36,769 bases of DNA. Origin: Sedimenticola thiotaurini (GTDB taxonomy: Bacteria > Pseudomonadota > Gammaproteobacteria > Chromatiales > Chromatiaceae). Under the pieces are notes generated by a model, which did no database searches, had not been told where the DNA came from, and saw nothing but the letters and a program-made list of their open reading frames with translations. This document shows positions 1-8,463 of the stretch, in pieces; the stretch's first letter is position 1; the number at the start of each line of letters is the position of its first letter. The translations under genes were made by a program, and so were the position numbers. The DNA lies in assembly GCA_011051715.1 (NCBI GenBank), contig DRKP01000082.1, positions 1-36,769 on the forward strand. The letters run 5' to 3'.

Positions 1-1157
1 AAAGAGACAAACGCCCATAAATAGGGGATCCAAATAAAGCCTATCATGGAGCCTGCAAGGACAAATATAACTCGAATAATCGAAAAGGATGATGAAATAT
101 AGGTGAGTATTTTTATGTTGCCGCTTGCCTTGAAAAGTTCAGGGGAGAATGCAATTGTTGTGCCGAAGATGCTGCCAATACAGAGAACGGCAAGGACGGG
201 GGATGCTTCGATCCAGTTCTCACCAAAAAGGATGAGAATGATTTCTTGTGAAAAAATAGCGATATAGCCAAGAATTGGCCAGAAGATGAATAGTAGAACA
301 TCGGTCATGTCCAGAAAACTGGTCGATAGTACTTCGTCCCCCTCAAGATGCTTCTTGGAAAAATGTGGCAGAAGAATAGGTTTAATCCCTCCAATGACAA
401 GATTTCTCACCATATTGAGAAGACCGAGCCCACGATTGAATATACCGACGTAGTGCATATCCAGAACCTTTCCTATGATCAGGTCGGGCGCTGACGTTCC
501 CAGGGAGCTGCTGAGATTCGTGATGGTGTTGTAGGAGCCATATCCAACCACGGAGCGCCAGTTGGAGAGGGTAAGCGAGAAAGAGAGTCTGTCTCTGCGA
601 TAGAACTGGCTCATCAAGACGGAAGTGGCTGTACCGGCGACTGAACCCCATGCGAGACTCATGTAACTGAAGTCATGGTATGCAAGTAAAATGGATACAA
701 CTGGCTGCACGAGGGAGGAAAGAAGCTGGATGCGCATAATCAGGTCGAAACGCATCTCTTTACGGAGCAGGGCGAGGGTGATGGCGCCGAACGGAATCAG
801 GAAAAAGTTGAACGCAATAAGGGGCAATATCTTCTCGAGGCCGGGCTGTCCATAGAAATCCGAAATGGGTTTGGTAAGGAGCAACAGGACTATGCCGAGT
901 GTCCATGAAAGGAGCAGGGAAAGGGTAAAGCCGGTTCGGATCTTCTCCTGTGAAATATCCTTTTCCTGGATGAGATACTCACCGATACCGAAATCCCGCA
1001 ACATCTGGCCCAGTGCGACGAAGGAGATGGCAACTGAGAAAATGCCGATCTCCTCCGGCATCAGCAGTCTGGCGAGAATGATTGATGAAACGAACTGGAT
1101 CGCCATTGCCCCATACTGGTTGAGGTACGACCAGAACATGGAGGCACGAAGATTCAT
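1..1157 (-). CDS. Lipid-linked oligosaccharide flippase (MOP superfamily, WzxC-like), C-terminus cut by window edge
   Basis: I translated this frame from the minus strand; it begins MNLRASMFWSYLNQYG and stays open to the window edge, giving about 385 residues. It is a run of hydrophobic helices with short polar loops. The N-terminal pattern (FWSYLNQYGAMAIQF, then LARLLMPEEIGIFSVA) is typical of polysaccharide biosynthesis flippases, which move undecaprenyl-diphosphate-linked repeat units across the inner membrane. It is the last complete-start gene of the minus-strand EPS cluster, 46 bp after the TPR gene. I see no clear Shine-Dalgarno sequence before the ATG at 1157; the ATG at 1139 is an alternative. 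Base composition is much more AT-rich than elsewhere in the window (about 40-48% GC by eye), as is common for Wzx genes and suggestive of transfer. Family assignment is firm; the transported glycan is unknown. Confidence 0.85.
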   Translation of the reverse strand, partial: MNLRASMFWSYLNQYGAMAIQFVSSIILARLLMPEEIGIFSVAISFVALGQMLRDFGIGEYLIQEKDISQEKIRTGFTLSLLLSWTLGIVLLLLTKPISDFYGQPGLEKILPLIAFNFFLIPFGAITLALLRKEMRFDLIMRIQLLSSLVQPVVSILLAYHDFSYMSLAWGSVAGTATSVLMSQFYRRDRLSFSLTLSNWRSVVGYGSYNTITNLSSSLGTSAPDLIIGKVLDMHYVGIFNRGLGLLNMVRNLVIGGIKPILLPHFSKKHLEGDEVLSTSFLDMTDVLLFIFWPILGYIAIFSQEIILILFGENWIEASPVLAVLCIGSIFGTTIAFSPELFKASGNIKILTYISSSFSIIRVIFVLAGSMIGFIWIPYLWAFVS

Positions 1158-1203
1158 GGAAGGGTGATATGGGAACGTTGGGGTGGTAGAAGGGGATGAA
1201 GAG

Positions 1204-1869
1204 TTACAATTTCAGTCCCATTTTCGAGAGGCGTTGCTTCAATCCTTTGAGTGGATAGCCGCGCTTATATGCCTTGCGGGCATATTCAAGTGCCTTGTCG
1301 TTCTCTCCCATGTCGAGGTAGAGCAGACCCATGTTGTAGTACAATTCTGCGGATTTTTTCCCCAGCTTTTCCGCCGTCCTGTATCGATCCAGGGCATTGT
1401 CGAATTCTTTCAGCCGGTGAAAATAGATACCTTCCAGGAGATAGATCGTGCCGTCAGTAGGGTTGATTGCCTTGGCCCTGTTGAAGTAGCACTCCAGGGG
1501 AGGACCATAGGTTCTGGACTCAAGAAGATGCAGTCGCATCATGGCATAGAGGGCGGGATGGTGGTTGGGAAATGCCCGCAATGTATATCCGATATTGTCG
1601 AAAAGAGATTTTCTGTTCGTAAGAGCCAGATTTCTGATTTGTGGGGTGAAGTGGTATTGCTCGACGATGCCCAGTTTCTTCGAACGGGCGAAGTGATCCG
1701 TATAGTCGAAAGGACCATAGTTCGAAGGCGGTCCGCTGCAGGGACGCCCCTCCTGGTCGGTGCCCGGCCAGCCGAGCGCTGCCAATGATGGAGAGGAGGT
1801 AAAAAGCAGGAGCAGGAACAGGGATGCCGGTAACACTCCATTCCGGAACAAGAGAGTAGGGCCGTTCAT
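1204..1869 (-). CDS. Secreted tetratricopeptide-repeat protein
   Basis: This encodes 221 residues from the ATG at 1869. Three ATGs stand in a row (1875, 1872, 1869); the AGAG just after the upstream stop is best spaced for the third. The N-terminus has a hydrophobic segment (VLPASLFLLLLFTS) followed by a likely signal-peptidase site, so the protein is probably exported. The C-terminal half has at least two TPR units (GTIYLLEGIYFHRLKEFDNA and ELYYNMGLLYLDMGENDKA). TPR proteins act as scaffolds, and exosortase-A EPS loci commonly carry one. It starts 11 bp after the PLP decarboxylase stop and precedes the flippase, so it is very likely co-transcribed. The open frame continues upstream of 1869 into the decarboxylase gene, but that extension is not credible coding sequence. 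No enzymatic motif was found. Confidence 0.8.
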   Translation of the reverse strand: MNGPTLLFRNGVLPASLFLLLLFTSSPSLAALGWPGTDQEGRPCSGPPSNYGPFDYTDHFARSKKLGIVEQYHFTPQIRNLALTNRKSLFDNIGYTLRAFPNHHPALYAMMRLHLLESRTYGPPLECYFNRAKAINPTDGTIYLLEGIYFHRLKEFDNALDRYRTAEKLGKKSAELYYNMGLLYLDMGENDKALEYARKAYKRGYPLKGLKQRLSKMGLKL

Positions 1870-1879
1870 CATCATCTCT

Positions 1880-3115
1880 TCAAACAAGCATCTCTCGAAT
1901 GGCGGGGTGACTGAGGAAGTATTGCGGACTGGCGGAAAGGCCATAGGCGCCGGACTGGAAGACAACGATGAGGTCGCCGGTCCTGGCACGGGGAAGATCG
2001 ACCTTTGCAGCGATGATATCGAGCGGTGTACACAGGGGACCGACGATGTTGACTGTTTCGGTTCGGGATTCATTCATGCGTGTGCCGATTGCGACCGGAT
2101 AGTTTTTTCGGATCACCTGACCGAAGTTTCCCGAGGCAGCCAGATGGTGATGAAGGCCGCCGTTCGTCACCAGAAATATTTCTCCCCTGGACTCTTTCCG
2201 GTCCACCACTTCACATACGTATATACCCGACTCACCGACGAGATAACGACCCAGCTCGATGACGGGTGTCGCCTCCGGCAGTCTCCTTTTCAGGATGCCG
2301 GTCAATTCGAACAGGTGTTCGGAGATTGGTTTCAGGTCGAGGCGGGTATCACCAGGGAAATAAGGGATGCCGAAGCCGCCGCCCATATTGAGCCATCGGA
2401 GCGGTGTCGATGCATGGTCCGCCAGTCGGCATGCCAGGTCCAGGGTCTTTTTCTGGGCCTCGATGATGGCCTCCTGGCGGAGGTTCTGGGATCCACTGAA
2501 GATATGGAAGCCGCGCCAGTCCAGGTCCAGGGACTCCACCTTCTTCAGGGCGGCGGGTATACGCTCGGCGTCGATGCCAAAGGGTTTGGCTCCACCACCC
2601 ATCTTCATTCCCGAGGATTTCAGTTCGAAGTCGGGATTGACCCGGATTGAGAGAGCAGGGCGTATACCGAGCTCGTTACCGATGGCGGCGAGTCTCTCGA
2701 TTTCGCCTTCGGATTCAGCATTCACGATGACACCGCAGGCGGTGGCAGCACGCAGCTCCATGTCCGTCTTTCCCGGACCGGCGAAACTGATATGATCAGG
2801 CTCGATTCCGGTGTCCATTGCCAGTTGCAGTTCGCCCAGCGATGCCACGTCAAGCCCGTTCGTTCGCGCGGAAATATAGTCGACCACGGCGGGCATCGGG
2901 TTGGCCTTGATCGCGTAGTGAAGATGGACCGCTTCCGGGAGGGCATCTTTGAGCCCGGCAATCCGGTCGGCGATCAGTCCCCTGTCGTAGGCGTAGAAGG
3001 GTGTTCCCCCCGCCCTTGCAGAAAGAAGGGGGAGTGGCACCCCACCCACGAGCAGGCAGCCGTCCCTGGATGGAAACTGCGACATGGGGGCATGTACGGG
3101 GCGTGCTTTTTCCAT
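1880..3115 (-). CDS. PLP-dependent decarboxylase, exosortase A system-associated
   Basis: This 411-residue protein is a fold-type III (alanine racemase-like) PLP decarboxylase related to diaminopimelate/ornithine decarboxylases. The PLP lysine lies in HYAIKAN near residue 70. The glycine-rich GGGFGIPY and the C-terminal GPLCTPLD and SGAYGLSAS motifs are those of the exosortase-A-linked subfamily rather than LysA. The family decarboxylates an amino acid, probably while making an EPS substituent or a carrier-linked building block; the substrate is not established. The start is GTG at 3118 or ATG at 3115; I chose ATG. It lies downstream of the HzsA-like gene after a 279-bp gap that holds a candidate promoter, and 11 bp upstream of the TPR gene. 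The pairing with the AMP-forming ligase at 6502-8088 is the usual signature of the exosortase A locus. Confidence 0.9.
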   Translation of the reverse strand: MEKARPVHAPMSQFPSRDGCLLVGGVPLPLLSARAGGTPFYAYDRGLIADRIAGLKDALPEAVHLHYAIKANPMPAVVDYISARTNGLDVASLGELQLAMDTGIEPDHISFAGPGKTDMELRAATACGVIVNAESEGEIERLAAIGNELGIRPALSIRVNPDFELKSSGMKMGGGAKPFGIDAERIPAALKKVESLDLDWRGFHIFSGSQNLRQEAIIEAQKKTLDLACRLADHASTPLRWLNMGGGFGIPYFPGDTRLDLKPISEHLFELTGILKRRLPEATPVIELGRYLVGESGIYVCEVVDRKESRGEIFLVTNGGLHHHLAASGNFGQVIRKNYPVAIGTRMNESRTETVNIVGPLCTPLDIIAAKVDLPRARTGDLIVVFQSGAYGLSASPQYFLSHPAIREMLV

Positions 3116-3176
3116 CACTCTTAGAAATGATCTCGATTCAGGACAGCCCGCTGCCCGGGCCGGGAAACGGCAAAAT

Positions 3177-3205
3177 AGTATAACGCACTCTCATTGTCCT
3201 GTTAT
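3177..3205 (-). promoter_or_regulatory. Candidate sigma-70 promoter for the decarboxylase-TPR-flippase genes
   Basis: On the minus strand, ATAACA (4/6 match to -35; plus-strand 3200-3205) is followed after 17 bp by TATACT (5/6 match to -10; plus-strand 3177-3182). This places a start site near 3170, about 50 bp before the decarboxylase ATG. It sits in the 279-bp gap 3119-3397, where I see no gene. The gap suggests the last three EPS genes can be transcribed independently of the ligase and HzsA-like gene. Confidence 0.4.
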
Positions 3206-3397
3206 CGGCAGCAGCCTGGGAATATGCAGAGGGAAATGTCCTGCAGCGACAGGTTCCGGTCATGATGCGGGGGCAGGGTTGTGATGGCCCATTTACGGCT
3301 GCCCAGGGTTGTTCAGGGTATTCTTCACTACCACCCCGGGGTTGCCCAGAACACTGAAGAATCAAGTGGTTGGAGAAAGTACAGGCCAGGATACCGG

Positions 3398-6300
3398 TTA
3401 TTTCGCAGGCTTGTCTCCGAAGCGGGACGAGCCCTCCATGTCGTATATTCTTGGCCGCTCGGAAGTGGCCTCCCCTGTTTCATAGTTCCTCGCCAGCCAG
3501 GCAAGATCACGTGTCAGGCGGGTCCTGTTGCCGGCCTGGTCCTCCACTTCCACAAGGATCTCCCCATTACGGTCGGAAAGGGGCTCCGGCAGGGTGACGT
3601 GTACGATACCCTGCTCATCCGGCAGCGGAGGAGTTGGGAGGCAGCGGCGGTCGTCTCCCAGACAGATGCGCAGGGAGCCGGCCTTCACCCCGGATGGAAT
3701 ATCGGCCACGCCGATATGGAGGCGGATCAACTTGCCGTTGTCCAGGTCCCCCGCCAGTGTCAGGGTCGGCGGTGTGGTATCGAGCAGGTAGCCTCTTCCA
3801 CCCGGCGCGCCGATATCGATCCAGCGCGCCAGCATGCCCAGTTCCTCGCTGGTCATTTCCGTAGGATGATCCGGACCGAAATCGACGTCGTTCCACGCCT
3901 TGTCCTTGGGGCCGTACTGGTCGTCACTGCGGTTGTCGGTGCGCTGGTTGGCGGCCTTCCAGTAGAGCAGACTGCCCCGGGAGTTCATGAAGCGCATGTA
4001 CTTGGTCAATTGCGGGCGCCTGAGAATTCCGTTGCGCCCCGTTCCCTTGTGGCGCAGGGCCTTGGGGACACAGTTCTGCCAGCGGTCGGCGACCAGGCAG
4101 CGCCAGGTGGATCCCTTGCCGGTGCCGGGGACATCCAGCTTCAGCCCGGCCGCCGCATCGGAGCCCGAATGGCAGCTGGCGCAGCGGCGCCGAAGGATTG
4201 GCAGGATGTCCCGGTCGAACTCGATCTGCAGGCCAAACCCCTCTGCCTGGCGGATTTCCGGTTTCCCGGGAGGGCCGCCCGCCAGCAGAGGTACCGTGCC
4301 CTGACCCAGCAGGACGGGGCGGTAATCCTTCCGGTAGGCTATGGTGCCGCCAAAGTCCTTTCCCGGCTTTCCATGGACATGGCAGCCGCCGCACACCTTG
4401 ATCTCGCCCGGGGCGAGATGCTGCCAGCTCTGGTCACTGTTGAGGGTTCGGCCCTGGCAGTCGACGGTCTGCATCAGGTAGGGCATGTTGGCGGGAAACC
4501 GGACCAGGAACGAGCTGTCGATATCGCCGTCGGAATCCCTGACCGGTTTTCCCTGCCCGGTGAAGTGGCGTACCGGAAACTCCCCCAGGATAACGACCCG
4601 TTCGCCGGCGGGGGTAAACAGCCTGCCCCACTCCTTGCGGATATTGGGCTGCACGCCGAGAATCCGCATGCCACAGATCTCCCCGTCTTCATAGTCGACG
4701 GTATCCGTGCCCTGCAGGCTCCACTGGTTCTCCCCCTCGAACGGCAGTCCACCCAGCGGGCGTGTCTCGCGGTTGATGACGGAGGCGGCTCCCAGCAGGC
4801 CGAAAGGCGTCCCTTTCGGAAGATAGTCGGTATTGGCGGCGCGCAGATGGGCGGCTGGCCGGTCGGCGGGCCTCTCCACCCCGTATATCTCCGAATAGGG
4901 GATGGCGGGGCGGGCCATCAGTTCATGCCACTTCCTGCTGTCCACCACCCGGATCATGTCGGAGGGGTGTTTCGATGTCTTGTCGGTGCCGATCTCGTAG
5001 ATCCCGGCATCGCACCCCGGGTTGTCCCTTCCAAGATAGGTCATGACATTGAGTGGGACACCCTGGCCGGAGCCATCGATCAGGGGAGGGCGGGGGCGCT
5101 TCAGGATCCAGCCGCTGGCAACCGTGCTGCACGGTCCCTTGCCCCAGGTGACCAGGAGCCGGTTTCCGGGGGCACCCCATGGGTGCCCCAGTTTACCGGC
5201 AAATGCCAGGGGGTCGGCGTACTCCGGATCGGAATACGCGGGCTTGGGCATGCCACGGGCAAAGGTGTCTTCACTGGTCGCCCAGGAGGCGAGGTTGACC
5301 ATGCCGCGGGGGCGGTAGATGTCGCCGATGCCCGGTTTGTCGTCCGGTCCGATCCCTTCCTGGCCCTCCGGGGGCAGCGGAAATCCCACGATGATTCCGA
5401 GACCGTTGTTGTTGGCCCGGTAGTAGTCGGTCACCCAGACACGACCGTCGCTGCTCTGACCGGCAAAATGGGCCGCCTTGTGATTCTGCCCGAAGCGACC
5501 GGTGTAGTTGGCCCTGTGCTGGCCATAGAGGGCGAATGGAACGGAACCGTCGGGATACTGGCTGTAGAGATGGAAGAAATTGGCCAGGGTGCCGAATCGT
5601 CCGGGCGATCCGTTGGTGGTGCGAAACGGGAGGGCACCGAACAACTGCCAGCTGGAGTAGCTCAACCGTCCATCGAGCAGTTGAAAGGGGTGTTGCTGCC
5701 CTCCCAGGCCATGATAACCGGTCAGTTCGATGTTCTTTCCGTTCGTGTCCATCACATGGATGCGGGCGATCCTGCGATTGCTGTCGGTCGCTCCGAACAC
5801 CAGTGTCTGGTAAGGGTTCCCGCGCGTCGAGGTGAAGGCGATGCGCCCGTCCGAGAGCCATGCGGGACCCGAGTCGAAGGTTTTCGGTTCATGGGGAAGC
5901 GTGGCGACCCGGCCACTGTCGATGTCGACGATCAGCAGACGGGACTGCTGTGCGGCCAGACGTTTGACGGGGAGTGTGGCCCAGAACATCTGCTTCTTGT
6001 TTTCCGCTGCCGGATCGAGAATCGGTGCTGGAAACCTGAACTTGTAGGGCTTCAGGGATCCTTCGAAGAGGGCGAACAGGACCCGTCTGCCGTCGAAGGA
6101 GACAGCGGGATCCATGGCGGCACAGGCCTGTTCCATGCTGGAACGGCTGGAACAGTCGTAGAGCACACGTTCCTCCCCTGACGGGGCGCGGTAGACCAGG
6201 TCGCAGGGGCCGGAAAACCCGCCGAAGAAATGGGAGACGTCGGGCAGGACATCGTAGATGTCCGCCCCTCTCATCACCCGGGATGCCGGCTTTTTTTCGC

Positions 6301-6505
6301 CGTCGATGACCACGGTGCCCTTCAGTGTCACCTGGCGGTCGGTACGCTCACAGCGGATGTAGACGATGGGATAGGAGATTCCCCCGTGGCCGGCAGGGGA
6401 AGAGGCGGCGGAGGCGTGGAGGGGCCAGAGCAGCAGGGCAACCGGGAGAAGAAGCGCCAGTATCAGGCCATGGTGGGTTCCACTTCCTCCTGTGTTCCGC
6501 TTCAT
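3398..6505 (-). CDS. Secreted dihaem c-type protein related to hydrazine synthase alpha subunit (HzsA-like)
   Basis: This encodes 1035 residues. A signal peptide is evident (basic MKRN start, hydrophobic LILALLLPVALLLWPLHASA), so the protein is periplasmic or extracellular. Residues ~130-360 look like a WD40/TolB-type propeller (SDGRIAFTSTRGNP, DGRLSYSSW, SDGRVWVTDYYR). Two haem-c motifs follow: CGGCH at 705-709 and CASCH at 775-779. The order and flanking pattern (propeller, APGEIKVCGGCH, then FDRDILPILRRRCASCH) match the HzsA-related family. HzsA of anammox bacteria takes part in N-N bond formation, but most relatives have no known reaction, so catalysis here must not be assumed. The stop of the upstream ligase overlaps this start (ATGA at 6502-6505), so the two are translationally coupled and the protein belongs to the EPS operon. 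Possible roles are redox modification of the glycan or electron transfer. Confidence 0.8.
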   Translation of the reverse strand: MKRNTGGSGTHHGLILALLLPVALLLWPLHASAASSPAGHGGISYPIVYIRCERTDRQVTLKGTVVIDGEKKPASRVMRGADIYDVLPDVSHFFGGFSGPCDLVYRAPSGEERVLYDCSSRSSMEQACAAMDPAVSFDGRRVLFALFEGSLKPYKFRFPAPILDPAAENKKQMFWATLPVKRLAAQQSRLLIVDIDSGRVATLPHEPKTFDSGPAWLSDGRIAFTSTRGNPYQTLVFGATDSNRRIARIHVMDTNGKNIELTGYHGLGGQQHPFQLLDGRLSYSSWQLFGALPFRTTNGSPGRFGTLANFFHLYSQYPDGSVPFALYGQHRANYTGRFGQNHKAAHFAGQSSDGRVWVTDYYRANNNGLGIIVGFPLPPEGQEGIGPDDKPGIGDIYRPRGMVNLASWATSEDTFARGMPKPAYSDPEYADPLAFAGKLGHPWGAPGNRLLVTWGKGPCSTVASGWILKRPRPPLIDGSGQGVPLNVMTYLGRDNPGCDAGIYEIGTDKTSKHPSDMIRVVDSRKWHELMARPAIPYSEIYGVERPADRPAAHLRAANTDYLPKGTPFGLLGAASVINRETRPLGGLPFEGENQWSLQGTDTVDYEDGEICGMRILGVQPNIRKEWGRLFTPAGERVVILGEFPVRHFTGQGKPVRDSDGDIDSSFLVRFPANMPYLMQTVDCQGRTLNSDQSWQHLAPGEIKVCGGCHVHGKPGKDFGGTIAYRKDYRPVLLGQGTVPLLAGGPPGKPEIRQAEGFGLQIEFDRDILPILRRRCASCHSGSDAAAGLKLDVPGTGKGSTWRCLVADRWQNCVPKALRHKGTGRNGILRRPQLTKYMRFMNSRGSLLYWKAANQRTDNRSDDQYGPKDKAWNDVDFGPDHPTEMTSEELGMLARWIDIGAPGGRGYLLDTTPPTLTLAGDLDNGKLIRLHIGVADIPSGVKAGSLRICLGDDRRCLPTPPLPDEQGIVHVTLPEPLSDRNGEILVEVEDQAGNRTRLTRDLAWLARNYETGEATSERPRIYDMEGSSRFGDKPAK

Positions 6506-8088
6506 GGCATGAACAGATCCCGGTGTTCCATGGCAAGGCTCTTGCGGTCGATCTTCCCGTTCTGATTCCTCGGTAATCGTGAAAGGGAGACGATTTTCTG
6601 TGGAATCATGAAGTTGGGAAGGCTCTGTTTGCAGTGTGAGAGGATCGTATCGACGTCCACCCCCTCCTTTACCGTCACTGTCAGGAGTATAGCCTGACCC
6701 AGGCTCGGGTGGGGGATTCCGATGGCTGCGGCCTCCATCACCAGTCCTGATTCATAGACCACCTCCTCCACCTCCGTCGGACTCACCCGGTAGCCGGAGG
6801 TCTTGATCATCTCGTCCTTGCGACTGATGAAGTAGAGATATCCCTCCTCGTCCCGCTTCACCTGGTCGCCGGACCAGACCGCCGTCTCCGCCAGGGGCAG
6901 GCCGCCTGGACGGCCCGGGGCCGGCCGGAAACGCTCGGCGGTCTTCTCCGGGTCGTTCCAGTAGCCCAGCGCCACCAGGCTGCCGCGGTGGACCAGTTCT
7001 CCCGGCTCGCCCGGGGCGCACTCGCTGCCGTCCTCCCGCACCACCAGGATCTCGGCATTGGGGATGGCCCTGCCCATGGATTCGGGGCGCTTGTCGACCT
7101 GGTCCGGAGGCAGGTAGGTGGAGCGGAAGGCCTCGGTGAGGCCGTACATGAGATAGATCCTGGTCTGCGGCAGGGCCTGTTGCAGCGTGCGGGTCACGGT
7201 GACCGGCATGGCCCCTCCGGAGTTGGTGATATAGCGCAGGGATTCGGCGGCCTCGCGCGGCCAGTCGAGCTGGGCCAGCTGGGTCCACAGGGGAGGGACC
7301 GCGGCGAGTCCGGTGATCCGGTGTCTGGCCACGGCCCGGATCACGTCCCGCGGCAGCAGGTAGTCCATGAGCACCGCCGAGGCACCGACCGAGAAGGCGG
7401 TGGTGAGCTGGCTCAGGCCGTAGTCGAAACTGAACGGAAGCACCGCCAGCAACCGGTCCTGCGGGGTGTTGTCGAGGTATTCGGCCACGCTGCGGGCACC
7501 GGTCACCATGTTGCGGTGGGAGAGCACCACCCCCTTGGGGCGGCCGGTGCTGCCCGAGGTGTAGAGGATGGCCGCCATGTCGCTGTCGATGCGCGCCGGC
7601 TCCGGTATCCTTGGGGCCTGCTCCAGGAGTTCGTCCCAGGCGCGGCATTCCAGGCCATCGGGAACCCCGGCAGCAGGGGCACCACCGGTGACGACCAGGG
7701 TGTGGAGGTCACGGCAGCTCTCCAGGACCGGGGAGAGCAGGGTGAGACGATCTGCGGAGGTGACCAGCACGCGCACATTGCAGTCCTGCAGGATATATGC
7801 GACCTGCGCCGGCTTGAGCAGGGGGTTGACCGGCACGAAGACTCCGCCGGCGCGGGCCGCTCCGAACAGGGCGACCACGGTTTCCGTCACCTTCGGGAGG
7901 TAGACCGCCACCCGTTCGTCCCGTTGCAGCCCCAGATCCTGCAGCGCCGATCCGAAACGCTCCACCAGCTCCGCGAGCTGCCCGTAGTCGAGAGTCTCCT
8001 TTCGGCAGGTGATGGCCGGTGCCTCGGGGGTGCGATCCGCGCTGTGATGGATGAGCCGATGGATCAGGGTGGCGGGTTGTCGGTACAC
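6502..8088 (-). CDS. Acyl-CoA ligase (AMP-forming), exosortase A system-associated
   Basis: This is a 528-residue ANL-superfamily adenylate-forming enzyme. The ATP-binding P-loop TSGSTGRPKG lies at residues 177-186, a YLMYGLTEA motif near the middle, and the C-terminal catalytic lysine is in NGKIDR near residue 512. Length and motif order are full. The sequence fits the ligase that accompanies exosortase-A EPS clusters and is thought to activate a carboxylate for transfer to CoA or a carrier protein. The start is GTG at 8088 with AGGAA about 6 bp upstream. It is the first gene of the minus-strand EPS block, coupled by a 4-bp overlap to the HzsA-like gene. The phosphopantetheinyl transferase at 20942-21610 could serve a carrier protein used with this ligase; no carrier gene is visible in the window. 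Confidence 0.9.
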   Translation of the reverse strand: MYRQPATLIHRLIHHSADRTPEAPAITCRKETLDYGQLAELVERFGSALQDLGLQRDERVAVYLPKVTETVVALFGAARAGGVFVPVNPLLKPAQVAYILQDCNVRVLVTSADRLTLLSPVLESCRDLHTLVVTGGAPAAGVPDGLECRAWDELLEQAPRIPEPARIDSDMAAILYTSGSTGRPKGVVLSHRNMVTGARSVAEYLDNTPQDRLLAVLPFSFDYGLSQLTTAFSVGASAVLMDYLLPRDVIRAVARHRITGLAAVPPLWTQLAQLDWPREAAESLRYITNSGGAMPVTVTRTLQQALPQTRIYLMYGLTEAFRSTYLPPDQVDKRPESMGRAIPNAEILVVREDGSECAPGEPGELVHRGSLVALGYWNDPEKTAERFRPAPGRPGGLPLAETAVWSGDQVKRDEEGYLYFISRKDEMIKTSGYRVSPTEVEEVVYESGLVMEAAAIGIPHPSLGQAILLTVTVKEGVDVDTILSHCKQSLPNFMIPQKIVSLSRLPRNQNGKIDRKSLAMEHRDLFMP

Positions 8089-8217
8089 CTGTGTTTCCTG
8101 TGCGCTGTTTCCAGGTTGGCGGGATGCGGATTATATCGGTATTCTCATGTTGGCGGCAGCGGGATACCGCGACTGAAGGGGACTCTGAACAGCCCGTCGA
8201 TCCGGTGAACGACCGGT

Positions 8218-8283
8218 CATGCCGGCGAAGGCGGGGATACGGAAGATTCGAGTGCCTGGATTCCGGCCTGTGCCGGAATGACG
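8218..8283. repeat. REP-like palindromic repeat
   Basis: Two arms face each other: TCATGCCGGCGAAGGCGGGG at 8218-8237, and GATTCCGGCCTGTGCCGGAA from 8259 with ATGACG completing it at 8283. Each arm contains its own GC-rich dyad and the pair is inverted overall. The same core recurs at 21752, 21935 and 23273. It lies in the 375-bp divergent spacer (8089-8463) between the ligase and the serine protease; I see no gene there. Confidence 0.7.
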
Positions 8284-8463
8284 AGGAAGAGTACCTGAAA
8301 TACGAGAAAGGGCGCCGGACTGACAAGGAGCGGATGAACAAGAACCGGATTGATGGGAAAGTCTGCCGGATTGCTGAGCAGGGGAGTCGTTTGCGGTTTC
8401 TCCGGACGAGGGATTGCACGAATGTCTGGAGCCGGCAGGGGTGCAGGAGGAGGAGTGTTTTCG

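Noticed and set aside
1870-2073. Longer start for the TPR protein
   Set aside because: It would overlap the decarboxylase by nearly 200 bp and encode a non-signal, low-complexity leader; the ATG at 1869 gives a proper signal peptide.
3281-6181. 966-codon plus-strand open frame opposite the HzsA-like gene
   Set aside because: Low-complexity Gly/Ala/Arg/Val-rich translation with no domain; it mirrors the real gene and arises from high GC at third positions.
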